From Aggregatimonas sangjinii (GTDB lineage: Bacteria; Bacteroidota; Bacteroidia; Flavobacteriales; Flavobacteriaceae): a stretch of 64,000 bases of DNA. Positions 27,693 to 35,564 of this stretch are shown here, one piece after another. The notes below the pieces were generated by a model. The model searched no databases. It saw only the letters and a list, made by a program, of their open reading frames with translations, and was not told where the DNA came from. Within the stretch, counting starts at the first letter, position 1. Each line of letters starts with the position of its first letter. Both the position numbers and the translations under genes were made by a program. The stretch spans positions 1,623,001 through 1,687,000 of the forward strand of contig NZ_CP040710.1 in the NCBI RefSeq assembly GCF_005943945.1, written 5' to 3'.

Positions 27693-28805
27693 ATGTCCTT
27701 TTTTACTTCAGAATACCCAAACTTCAAGGAAAAATACATTAGCGGAAGATACATCACCCATGAGCACATCACCCCTCTCCTAAATCAATTGAAGGGTGTT
27801 TTCGAAGTGACGGAAGTTGGAAAATCCGTTGAAGGCTCTCCTATTGAGTGCGTCCATTTCGGAAAGGGAAAGCATAAAATCTTGATGTGGTCGCAAATGC
27901 ACGGGAACGAATCCACCACGACAAAGGCCGTTTTCGATTTTTTGAAATTTATGGATTCCGGAAATCAGCTGGCCAGTAAAATTTTGGAAAGTTGTAGCAT
28001 ACGGATTATTCCTATGTTGAATCCCGATGGGGCTCTCGCCTATACGCGTTCCAATACCAACGAAATCGACTTGAATCGGGATGCGCAGAAATTGTCACAG
28101 CCAGAGAGTAAGGTGCTACGCAACGTTTACAATAGGTTTCAACCCGATTTTTGCTTTAATCTGCACGATCAACGTACGATGTACAATGTGGGGGATAGCG
28201 CACAGCCTGCAACGGTTTCGTTTTTAGCCCCTGCGATGGATGCACAAAGAAGTATTCCGACGACAAGAGGAAAGAGTATGCGTTTGATCGTAGCGATGAA
28301 CAGACGTTTGCAGCAGTTGATTCCTAATCAAATCGGACGTTACGACGATGGCTTTAATAGCAATTGTGTGGGCGACACTTTTCAAATGCTCGGAACGCCG
28401 ACCGTACTTTTCGAAGCTGGACATTTCCCAAACGATTACGAACGGGAAAGAACCAGGGAGTGTATTTTTATAGCCTTGACGTCGGCCTTGGAGGTAATTG
28501 CAGATGATAGCCTAATGGATTACGGGGAGGCGGAATATTTCGAAATTCCCGAAAACGGAAAGCGATTCTTCGATGTGCTTATCCAGAACGCAAATCATTT
28601 GAATGCAGCCTATGACCCCGGCGTAAGCCTAGGCATACGTTTTGACGAAAGTCTAGTTAAAGATACCATTCAATTCGAGTCGAAGCTCGATTCCGTTTTT
28701 GGAAGTGACTATTTTTTAGGACATCAAACTTTTGATTGCGCGGACCCTGAAAGTTTTCGTAAGCTGCAGAAAGATTTACATTTGATGAGGCTATTGGGTT
28801 CGTAA
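27693..28805 (+). CDS. M14-family zinc carboxypeptidase
   Basis: 370 residues from the ATG at 27693 (MSFFTSEYPNF), chosen because the promoter element lies between it and an upstream in-frame ATG at 27657. Zinc-binding residues are in QMHGNEST (HxxE) and the later FNLHDQR; LFEAGHF carries a possible catalytic Glu. 'LNPDGALAYTRSNTNEIDLNRD' is the substrate-binding Arg/Asn region. No signal peptide is seen, so it acts in the cytoplasm, perhaps on peptides from the cell wall or turnover. The divergent XRE regulator probably controls it. Confidence 0.88.
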   Translation: MSFFTSEYPNFKEKYISGRYITHEHITPLLNQLKGVFEVTEVGKSVEGSPIECVHFGKGKHKILMWSQMHGNESTTTKAVFDFLKFMDSGNQLASKILESCSIRIIPMLNPDGALAYTRSNTNEIDLNRDAQKLSQPESKVLRNVYNRFQPDFCFNLHDQRTMYNVGDSAQPATVSFLAPAMDAQRSIPTTRGKSMRLIVAMNRRLQQLIPNQIGRYDDGFNSNCVGDTFQMLGTPTVLFEAGHFPNDYERERTRECIFIALTSALEVIADDSLMDYGEAEYFEIPENGKRFFDVLIQNANHLNAAYDPGVSLGIRFDESLVKDTIQFESKLDSVFGSDYFLGHQTFDCADPESFRKLQKDLHLMRLLGS

Positions 28806-28893
28806 AAAAACACCTATTCTGTTAAAAGTAGCTATTTCTTTACATTTTTGTTAGATAAGGCTAAGTTTTGTTGAATATACTTTCTTAATTGTT

Positions 28894-28901
28894 TATTTTT
28901 G
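28894..28901 (+). promoter_or_regulatory. -7 promoter element for the Lrp/AsnC regulator
   Basis: Perfect TATTTTTG 19 bp before the ATG at 28921. A TTTG at 28867-28870 lies 23 bp upstream, a wide but possible -33. Confidence 0.55.
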
Positions 28902-28920
28902 TTGAAAAATTAATCAAATA

Positions 28921-29400
28921 ATGGCAAAAGCAAAATTAGACGAAATTGACCACCAAATTCTGGATATGTTGATTGACAATACCAGAACCCCTTTTACCGA
29001 TATAGCAAAGAAACTACTGATTTCAGCAGGAACCGTTCATGTTCGTGTCAAGAAAATGGAGGATGCCGGAATCATTAGAGGGTCTTCATTGACTTTGGAT
29101 TACATGAAATTGGGATACGCATTCATTGCCTATGTTGGTATTTTTCTGGAAAAAACGCATCAAACGAAATTTGTACTGGAGCGTTTGGAACAGATTCCCA
29201 ATGTCACCGTCGCCCATATTACTACCGGAAAATTCAATATTTTTTGTAAAATCAGGGCAAAGGATACCAATCATGCTAAGAATATTATTTTCAAGGTCGA
29301 TGATATCGAGGGTATCAGCAGAACGGAGACTATGATTTCTTTGGAGGAAAGCATTAACGACAAAAAGCGTTTGATGCATACTATATTTAACGAATTATAG
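28921..29400 (+). CDS. Lrp/AsnC-family transcriptional regulator
   Basis: 159 residues. An N-terminal winged helix-turn-helix (about 5-60; 'LDMLIDNTRTPFTDIAKKL') is followed by the RAM/AsnC ligand domain (about 68-150), with 'AHITTGKFNIFCKIRAKD' in the usual place. Members respond to amino acids and bind as octamers or dimers. It has its own promoter and is followed by a strong terminator at 29439-29470, so it is a single-gene unit. The target genes are not visible here. Confidence 0.93.
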   Translation: MAKAKLDEIDHQILDMLIDNTRTPFTDIAKKLLISAGTVHVRVKKMEDAGIIRGSSLTLDYMKLGYAFIAYVGIFLEKTHQTKFVLERLEQIPNVTVAHITTGKFNIFCKIRAKDTNHAKNIIFKVDDIEGISRTETMISLEESINDKKRLMHTIFNEL

Positions 29401-29438
29401 GAAATGCTCATCTCGAGCCACTTATACATAAATTAACG

Positions 29439-29470
29439 ACCCCGAACGGAACTTTCGTACGGGGTTTTAT
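29439..29470 (+). terminator. Intrinsic terminator after the Lrp gene
   Basis: Stem accccg / cggggt (29439-29444 with 29460-29465), extended inside by acg/cgt, followed by a T-rich tract (ttttattttt). The following DinB gene starts only about 10 bp later. Confidence 0.8.
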
Positions 29471-29479
29471 TTTTAGCCT

Positions 29480-29995
29480 ATGAAACCATCAGCATTGCAA
29501 TCGAACGATTACAATCCATATTACCAAACATATATCAATAAGTTGGGCGATTCCGACTTGCTCGAGACCATGTCGAAACAATTGAAAAATTTCCCGAAAT
29601 TCATCGCCAGTATTCCTTCCGATAAATGGGATTACGCTTATGGTGAAGATAAATGGACTGTGGCAGAGGCCCTTCTACATATAATCGATACCGAGCGTAT
29701 TTTCCAATATCGGGCATTGCGTTTTGCGCGAAATGACGATAGTCACCTTCCCGGATTTGATCAAGACCTATATGTGCCAAATTCCAACGCCAATGCGCGT
29801 ACACCGGAAAGTATCATTGAAGAGTATGAGGCGGTACGCCGTTCATCTTTAGCTTTGTTTTCGTCCTTTGACGAGGCAACCTTAAAGCGCAAAGGTACGG
29901 CCAGTGGTTCTCAAATGAGCGTAGCCGCTTTGGGTTTTTTAAGTTTGGGACACCAAAGACATCATCGTGATGTCATCCGGGAAAGGTATTTATAA
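29480..29995 (+). CDS. DinB-family putative metalloenzyme
   Basis: 171 residues, a four-helix DinB/YfiT-like protein. The metal triad is visible as His in LLHIIDTE and two in HQRHHRDV near the C-terminus. Family members include thiol-dependent transferases such as bacillithiol S-transferase, and many of unknown function. It begins immediately after the terminator of the Lrp gene, and the only -7-like sequence (TTTATTTTTA at about 29466) would start transcription at or next to the ATG. A second DinB paralogue lies inside the his operon at 55980. Confidence 0.88.
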   Translation: MKPSALQSNDYNPYYQTYINKLGDSDLLETMSKQLKNFPKFIASIPSDKWDYAYGEDKWTVAEALLHIIDTERIFQYRALRFARNDDSHLPGFDQDLYVPNSNANARTPESIIEEYEAVRRSSLALFSSFDEATLKRKGTASGSQMSVAALGFLSLGHQRHHRDVIRERYL

Positions 29996-30163
29996 GCTGA
30001 TTTTCTACGGCAGACCACTTTTAAAGCTTGGGTATTTTATTTGACGTGTAGACTGGATGTGGCGCGATAGTCCCCTGAGAACCAATATGCCGCGTACAGG
30101 TCGTATCACGGAAATTTTTAAACTTCTGCGTGTCTTTTATCGGAAATATTAAACGGGACTGGT

Positions 30164-30499
30164 TTAGTCGAAATCAGAATCTTCCTCGAAATCCGTTTCG
30201 GCGTTCATTTCTTTTTCCATCTCCGAGGCGTCTACTTCCTCTAAAATGGGCTCAGGTTTCGATTCGAGCTCTTTTTCAATAGTGTCTTCAAAATTGGAAA
30301 TGAAATTAGCGAGGCTTTTACTTATTTTCACCAAATAGAGGCAATCATCGGTTCTAATTTCAACAGCTTCGACGTATTCGCCGTTAGCGTTTTTGAAGGC
30401 GATGATGTCCTCGTCGCCGTACCCGTACGGATAGGTCTCTATCAACAAGGCCGCCAGTTCGTGGCTCAATTTTTTGTAGTCTACAAGTCTGCGTGTCAT
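30164..30499 (-). CDS. Conserved hypothetical acidic protein
   Basis: 111 residues. The folded part (about 1-85) starts MTRRLVDYKKLSHELAALL, contains YPYGYGDEDIIAFKN, and is followed by an acidic, Glu/Asp-rich tail (about 85-111, ending EEDSDFD). The length and arrangement match small Flavobacteriaceae proteins without known function. It lies 159 bp upstream of nothing on its own strand and downstream of aroB. No signal peptide or membrane segment is visible. Confidence 0.75.
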   Translation of the reverse strand: MTRRLVDYKKLSHELAALLIETYPYGYGDEDIIAFKNANGEYVEAVEIRTDDCLYLVKISKSLANFISNFEDTIEKELESKPEPILEEVDASEMEKEMNAETDFEEDSDFD

Positions 30500-30658
30500 A
30501 GTAGGTTAATTGGTTTTTCCTTTTTAGGATGATTAGGTTTTTACATGGTGTGAACAATCCGTCTAGTGTTTGCGAATTATTTACTTACCTAAACTAGCCA
30601 ATTTGACACAACGACTAAATAAAGAGTTGTCAACTACGGAATATAGTATATGAAATTC

Positions 30659-31720
30659 TCATTCCGAGTAGTAAGCGAATGCCTGACGGATTAAATTTTC
30701 CTCTATTTGAACGTCAATAACAGGATTACCGATACCTTTTAGGAGAACGAAATTGATGTTTCCATGGGAATTCTTTTTGTCGAACTTCAATAAGGACAAA
30801 ATGCCGTCGATGTCAGAACTGGAGAATACTATTTTGGGATAACGGGCGGCAAAGGTGTTTTTTATTTCTGTTAGATCATCCATTTGCAAACCTTGTAAAT
30901 TATGGGAAAGCCAACCCTCTAAAACCATTCCTATGGCGATTGCCTCGCCGTGCAAGAGCAATTCGTGTTCCGCACTTTCTAGGAAAAAAGACTCTACCGC
31001 ATGGCCTAGTGTATGGCCGTAATTTAAGATTTTACGGAGACTTTGTTCCGTTGGATCCTGTAAAACCACCTCGTTCTTTATACCGACAGATTGATGTATA
31101 AGCGTATCGATTTGGTCTGCGCCGACGCCATTTTTTAAGGTGTTCCAATAGTTGCGGTCACGAATCAAACCGTGTTTCAGCATTTCGGCAAAACCGCTTT
31201 GCAGTTGCCTTTCTTCGAGCGTATTTAAAAATTCGCTCACGACAAGTACCATTTGCGGTTGGCTGATGACACCGACCTGATTTTTCAATGCGCCGAGATC
31301 TACCCCGGTTTTGCCTCCAACAGAGGCATCTACCATGGCGAGCAGGGTGGTGGGGATGTTGATGAAATCGATACCGCGTTTATAGGTAGAGGCTACAAAA
31401 CCTCCTAAATCGGTTATCACCCCACCGCCAAGGTTGATAAGCACGCTCTTACGATCGGCATCAAGTCCGGAAAGTACCTCCCAAACTCGGGTACACGTGG
31501 CAATATTCTTGTTTATTTCACCTGATTCTATTTCAATGACCTCAAAATCGTAAGCGGCCTCAATGGCCGGCATTAAGATAGGCAGGCAATGTTCATGGGA
31601 GTTTTCATCCACTAGAATAAAAACCTTGGAATAGGAGGCTTTTTCCAAATGGGTGTTCAAAGCCGCGAAGGCGAACGTGTTAAAATGAACGGAATAGGCT
31701 GCGGATGTTATGGACTTCAT
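30659..31720 (-). CDS. aroB: 3-dehydroquinate synthase
   Basis: 353 residues, standard for AroB. The NAD-binding motif is 'INLGGGVITDLGGFVASTYKRG' in two parts (about 95-115), with 'PTTLLAMVDASVGGKTGV' following. The zinc ligands are in the 'LNYGHTLGHAVES' region and an upstream Glu. The enzyme converts DAHP to 3-dehydroquinate, the second step of the shikimate pathway, in the cytoplasm. It is divergent from proline dehydrogenase; a TAATTTTG element on the minus strand at 31735-31742 is its likely promoter. Confidence 0.96.
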   Translation of the reverse strand: MKSITSAAYSVHFNTFAFAALNTHLEKASYSKVFILVDENSHEHCLPILMPAIEAAYDFEVIEIESGEINKNIATCTRVWEVLSGLDADRKSVLINLGGGVITDLGGFVASTYKRGIDFINIPTTLLAMVDASVGGKTGVDLGALKNQVGVISQPQMVLVVSEFLNTLEERQLQSGFAEMLKHGLIRDRNYWNTLKNGVGADQIDTLIHQSVGIKNEVVLQDPTEQSLRKILNYGHTLGHAVESFFLESAEHELLLHGEAIAIGMVLEGWLSHNLQGLQMDDLTEIKNTFAARYPKIVFSSSDIDGILSLLKFDKKNSHGNINFVLLKGIGNPVIDVQIEENLIRQAFAYYSE

Positions 31721-31792
31721 TGCGGATTTGTTTCCAAAATTATCGATACAAAATAAAGGTAATTTTATCGATAGATATACTCTTTAGAAGAT

Positions 31793-31800
31793 TATATTTG
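31793..31800 (+). promoter_or_regulatory. -7 promoter element for proline dehydrogenase
   Basis: Perfect TATATTTG 22 bp before the ATG at 31823. Confidence 0.55.
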
Positions 31801-31822
31801 AGAACCGAAATAAACAGCACAA

Positions 31823-32989
31823 ATGGAGCAATTTTTTGAAGATACTGCAACCGCATTTGCCTTAAAGTCCGATTCCGAATTGGAACGGGCTTATTTTTTA
31901 TTCAAAATGATTGCTAATGAGCCTTTGGTGCGTATCGGTACAGCCATGACCAACTTTGCCATCAAAGCAAAGCTTCCGGTAGAGGGACTTATACGTGCCA
32001 CGGTTTTCGATCATTTTTGTGGAGGTGTAAACGAAGCTGATTGTATGCCGGTTGTCGATAAAATGTGGACGAAGGGGGTTTGTTCGGTTTTGGATTATTC
32101 CGTCGAAGGAACCGATACCGAGGATCCGTTAGATGATACGCTGAATAAAGTCTTGCACGTGTTGGATTTTGTAAAGGAGAAGGATGCCATTCCCTTTGCG
32201 GTGTTTAAGCCTACGGGGTTTGGTCGATTCGAAATTTTCAAAAAAAGAACTGCGGGAAAATCCCTGACGGATGCGGAGCAAGAAGAATGGGATCGCATAG
32301 TTGCCCGTTTTGATAAGACCTGTAAAAAAGCCTTTGATCTGGATGTGGCCCTACTGATCGATGGTGAGGAAAGCTGGATGCAGGATGCGGCCGATGATTT
32401 GGTAGAGCAGATGATGCGAAAATACAACAAGAAAAAGGCCGTCGTTTTCAACACGCTTCAGATGTACCGATGGGATCGAATGGATTATCTCAAGAAATTG
32501 CATCAACGTGCGAAACAGGATGATTTTAAAATAGGAATGAAGGTCGTACGCGGTGCCTACATGGAAAAGGAAAACGAGCGTGCCGATGAAAAAGGATATA
32601 AGACTCCAATCTGCGCATCCAAAAAGGAAACCGATGTCAATTTTGATGCAGCCATCGCCTATATTGTTGAAAATCTCGACGATATCTCATTGTTCTCCGG
32701 AACGCATAACGAGGAGAGTACCTATACCTTATTGGAGCTAATGCAGGCCAATAATATTGCGAATAACGACCCCAGAATCTGGAGCGGACAATTATACGGA
32801 ATGAGTGAGCACATCTCCTTTAATTTGGCTGCCAAAGGCTATAATGTCGCCAAATACCTTCCTTTCGGGCCGGTAAAAGACGTCATGCCCTATTTGATTC
32901 GTCGTGCGGAGGAAAATACCTCAGTGGCCGGACAAACCACCAGAGAACTGTCTTTATTGAAAAAAGAACGCAAGCGCAGGAAAATCTAA
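31823..32989 (+). CDS. Proline dehydrogenase
   Basis: 388 residues, a monofunctional FAD enzyme of the PRODH family. It oxidises proline to pyrroline-5-carboxylate, feeding electrons to the quinone pool. Motifs are 'IGMKVVRGAYMEKE' (FAD/substrate barrel strand), FSGTHNEES, 'WSGQLYGMSEHI' and the C-terminal YLPFGPV...MPYLIRRAEEN with the substrate-binding Arg pair. There is no P5C dehydrogenase gene nearby, so that step is encoded elsewhere. The C-terminus is strongly basic (KKERKRRKI). Confidence 0.94.
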   Translation: MEQFFEDTATAFALKSDSELERAYFLFKMIANEPLVRIGTAMTNFAIKAKLPVEGLIRATVFDHFCGGVNEADCMPVVDKMWTKGVCSVLDYSVEGTDTEDPLDDTLNKVLHVLDFVKEKDAIPFAVFKPTGFGRFEIFKKRTAGKSLTDAEQEEWDRIVARFDKTCKKAFDLDVALLIDGEESWMQDAADDLVEQMMRKYNKKKAVVFNTLQMYRWDRMDYLKKLHQRAKQDDFKIGMKVVRGAYMEKENERADEKGYKTPICASKKETDVNFDAAIAYIVENLDDISLFSGTHNEESTYTLLELMQANNIANNDPRIWSGQLYGMSEHISFNLAAKGYNVAKYLPFGPVKDVMPYLIRRAEENTSVAGQTTRELSLLKKERKRRKI

Positions 32990-33149
32990 AGGAGATAAAT
33001 TGTACGGCATGCCGTATATTCCGGTTATCATGAAAGAATTAATTCACTGTTAATCTTAATGCTATCGCTTTGCGCACCTTACGAATTACTTGCGCAGCTA
33101 GCGTTCACCAACCCGCACCGGAGTGCATACTAGTTCAAACTACACTAGA

Positions 33150-33530
33150 CTAATAAGTAATTTGCTCGACCACGGCCTTTGAAGCGCAGTTCCGGACGGT
33201 AAGTACCGCTTCTTTTTCGTTCACTTCCCCTTCAATACGATAGGTTTTACAGGGTTGTGATTTGGTGTCACTTCCACTAAAATCAACATCCCCATCGAAT
33301 AAGAACGCAGCGATCATGATAGAATCCAGTTCTTTGTTTAAAATGAGTTGATTGATTTCCTCGGAATAGGAGAGCGGTTTCGAGCGAATATCCTTCAATG
33401 TCCTGCAATTGGGGAAATAACAAAAAGAGACCCCGGTTTCCTCGGATTTCTTTTTGAAGAAAATAGCTAGAAAAATAATCCCGATAGAAAGTCCAACGAG
33501 ATAGTACCCTAGACGTTTTATAAATGCCAT
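33150..33530 (-). CDS. DUF4258-family membrane-anchored protein
   Basis: 126 residues from the ATG at 33530 (MAFIKRLGYYLVGL), one base after the stop of ald; a longer frame would run 54 bp into ald. A single membrane segment (about 9-26) is followed by basic KKK and an exported domain with four Cys ('FCYFPNCRTL', PCKTYR, RNCASK). DUF4258 has no known function. Synteny with alanine dehydrogenase is common in Flavobacteriaceae and suggests co-transcription, not a shared pathway. Confidence 0.8.
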   Translation of the reverse strand: MAFIKRLGYYLVGLSIGIIFLAIFFKKKSEETGVSFCYFPNCRTLKDIRSKPLSYSEEINQLILNKELDSIMIAAFLFDGDVDFSGSDTKSQPCKTYRIEGEVNEKEAVLTVRNCASKAVVEQITY

Positions 33531-33531
33531 A

Positions 33532-34731
33532 TTAAAAAATAAGGAAATTGATATCGCTGTACTCAAGATCGAACCATTCTCCAACGGACTTATTCGTTAA
33601 AATACCGTGGTACATGTACAGTCCGTTTCTGAGCCCCTTATCAAAACGAAGGGAGTTCTCCATTCCGCCTTCCTCTCCTAATTTTAAAAGGTAGGGCGTA
33701 AAAATATTACTGATCGATACCGATGCGGTCTTGGGATAGCGGGAAGGTATATTGGGCACTCCGTAATGAATTACCCCGAATTTTTCAATCGTTGGTTTGT
33801 TGTGGCTGGTAATAATACTGGTTTCGAAACAACCGCCCGTATCGATACTCACGTCGATAATGACCGCTCCCTTTTTCATGTTCTCGACCATGGTACTCGA
33901 AACCACCACGGGAGATCGATCCTCCCCCCGCACGGCGCCGATAGCCACATCACATCGTTTTAGGGCTTTCAGTAAATTTTTAGGTTGTAATGTAGAGGTA
34001 TAGACCGTTTGTCTTAAGGATGCTTGTATCGTGCGTAGTTTGGTAAGGGAGTTGTCGAAAATCTTGACATTGGCTCCAAGGCCAAGGGCGGATCTGGCCG
34101 CGAACTCACCTACTGTACCCGCCCCGATGATGACTACTTCTATAGGTGGTACGCCGCTAATGTTACCGAACATCAGACCGTTCCCGTCGTTGGTCGCCGA
34201 CAACAATTCCGATGCGATTAATACGGATGAGATACCTGCTATCTCGCTTAGGGAGCGTACGGCCGGATACTTGCCATCTTCATCTTTGATATACTCGAAG
34301 GCGATGGCCGTAATTCGTTTTTTTGCCAGTTGTTCGAAATACTTTTTCTCCCTAGTCTTTAATTGTAGAGCCGAAATCACAACCGTTTGCGGATTGATCA
34401 TTTCAATTTCCGAGAGGGTGGGAGGTTCTACTTTTAGGAGCAATGGGCATCCGAAGACTTTCTTGGTATCACGTGTTATCTCCCCTCCGGCTTTGGTATA
34501 ATCGGAATCCGAAAAATGTGCGCTTTCGCCGGCCCCTGCTTCTATCAGCACACGATGACCGTTGGCCGTAATCGCGTTAACGGCGTCGGGGGTAAGGCAG
34601 ATACGTTGCTCTTGGTATTGATTTTCCTGAGGAATACCGATAAAAAGTTCCCGTTTGCTCTTTAAAATCTCGAGCGTTTCTTCTTGTGGGAGTAGTTGCT
34701 GCTTGCTAAAAGGTGAACTAGGTTGGTTCAT
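33532..34731 (-). CDS. ald: Alanine dehydrogenase
   Basis: 399 residues. The N-terminal substrate domain has IGIPQENQYQEQRICLTPD, and the NAD domain has 'EVVIIGAGTVGEFAARSALGLGA' (read around GAGTVG). The C-terminus has 'VIIDVSIDTGGCFETS' and PNIPSRYPKTAS, all as in the alanine dehydrogenase / transhydrogenase alpha family. It reversibly deaminates alanine to pyruvate and ammonia. A transhydrogenase role is unlikely because no PntB-like gene or extra subunit is near. The DUF4258 gene follows directly. Confidence 0.93.
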   Translation of the reverse strand: MNQPSSPFSKQQLLPQEETLEILKSKRELFIGIPQENQYQEQRICLTPDAVNAITANGHRVLIEAGAGESAHFSDSDYTKAGGEITRDTKKVFGCPLLLKVEPPTLSEIEMINPQTVVISALQLKTREKKYFEQLAKKRITAIAFEYIKDEDGKYPAVRSLSEIAGISSVLIASELLSATNDGNGLMFGNISGVPPIEVVIIGAGTVGEFAARSALGLGANVKIFDNSLTKLRTIQASLRQTVYTSTLQPKNLLKALKRCDVAIGAVRGEDRSPVVVSSTMVENMKKGAVIIDVSIDTGGCFETSIITSHNKPTIEKFGVIHYGVPNIPSRYPKTASVSISNIFTPYLLKLGEEGGMENSLRFDKGLRNGLYMYHGILTNKSVGEWFDLEYSDINFLIF

Positions 34732-34850
34732 ATAGGTAACGTGACCGAAGTGATAATTGTTAAAAGTAAACGAACTCGGGGCAAGCCTACCTGACGAAAG
34801 GCGGGCCCGCGCGGCATTCTAAAAGGAAAAGACTTTAGTGCGTCGAGGCA

Positions 34851-34868
34851 TCCCGATAGCTATCGGGA
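34851..34868. repeat. Perfect 18-bp palindrome in a repeat-rich spacer
   Basis: tcccgatagctatcggga is its own reverse complement. The surrounding spacer (34780-34870) also has gcgggcccgc (34801-34810) and a tract of G/C-rich sequence unlike the genes. CCCGATAGCTATCGGG-type palindromes are familiar from flavobacterial intergenic regions, where they act as dispersed repeats. It is upstream of ald and downstream of tsaE, both on the minus strand. Confidence 0.6.
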
Positions 34869-34943
34869 CGGAGCATTCAAATCTCCATTATCAAGTAAAA
34901 TTACGATTTTTATTGGTAAAATCTGGTTTGTCCTACAAGGAAG

Positions 34944-35360
34944 CTATTCCATAAAGCTGATTTCACGCGTGATCGTATCTACGATATCGATTTTAATGTT
35001 TATGGCGTTCTCGGGAAGCAGCGATGGAATTTTTTCAGGCCATTCGATAAAGACCCAACAGTCTTGTGCCAGATAATCCTCGAAGCCCATATCGTATGCT
35101 TCTAACTCATCGTTCAAGCGGTAAAAGTCGAAATGGTAGCCCAACAGTTCCCCGTTATCAAGATGGTATTCGTTTACGAGGCCGAAAGTCGGGCTGTTGC
35201 CCTGGTTTGTGCTCCCAAGACACCTTATCAATGCTTTAATCAGCGTAGTTTTTCCTGCACCCATTTCACCATTAAAGCAAAGTGTTCGGGAAGGAACGGC
35301 CTCAAGAACCGTTTTAGCGATGGTATCGATTTCTTTTTCGGAATAGGATAGTATGGCCAT
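34944..35360 (-). CDS. tsaE: tRNA N6-threonylcarbamoyladenosine ATPase TsaE
   Basis: 138 residues, usual for the family. Walker A is GEMGAGKTT (about 31-39), followed by SPTFGLVNEY (switch region) and DFYRLNDELE with the conserved Arg. It binds ATP and supports TsaB-TsaD in making t6A37 on ANN-decoding tRNAs in the cytoplasm. It stands alone, with porX 200 bp upstream on the same strand. Confidence 0.95.
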   Translation of the reverse strand: MAILSYSEKEIDTIAKTVLEAVPSRTLCFNGEMGAGKTTLIKALIRCLGSTNQGNSPTFGLVNEYHLDNGELLGYHFDFYRLNDELEAYDMGFEDYLAQDCWVFIEWPEKIPSLLPENAINIKIDIVDTITREISFME

Positions 35361-35440
35361 GATATGATTACTAATTATATAGGTCGGGATGTTCGTCGCT
35401 TTAAAAAGTGTATCTTTCTAGATAAATAAAATCAGTTTGT

Positions 35441-35563
35441 ATGGAATTCCCTTTTTCAATCGGCCTTTGGCAATTGTTTCTCGTATTGGTTTTCGTAATC
35501 CCATCCCTGTATTTGCTCTACCTCGTTGTGCGCGCCTTACGTAAATATTTGAAGGAGAGTTGA
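35441..35563 (+). CDS. Putative 40-residue membrane protein
   Basis: An ATG at 35441 opens a 40-codon frame ending TGA. The product MEFPFSIGLWQ... has one hydrophobic helix (about residues 7-29) and a basic C-terminus (RALRKYLKES), giving an N-out, C-in orientation. A near-perfect -7 element (TATCTTTC at 35411-35418) precedes it at the right distance. The gene fits exactly between tsaE and porX without overlapping either and points away from tsaE. I recall small proteins at this place in related genomes but cannot verify it. Confidence 0.5.
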   Translation: MEFPFSIGLWQLFLVLVFVIPSLYLLYLVVRALRKYLKES

Positions 35564-35564
35564 T

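Noticed and set aside
33003-33016. tacggcatgccgta palindrome after proline dehydrogenase
   Set aside because: 14 bp without T-run, promoter or second copy nearby; no support for a function.
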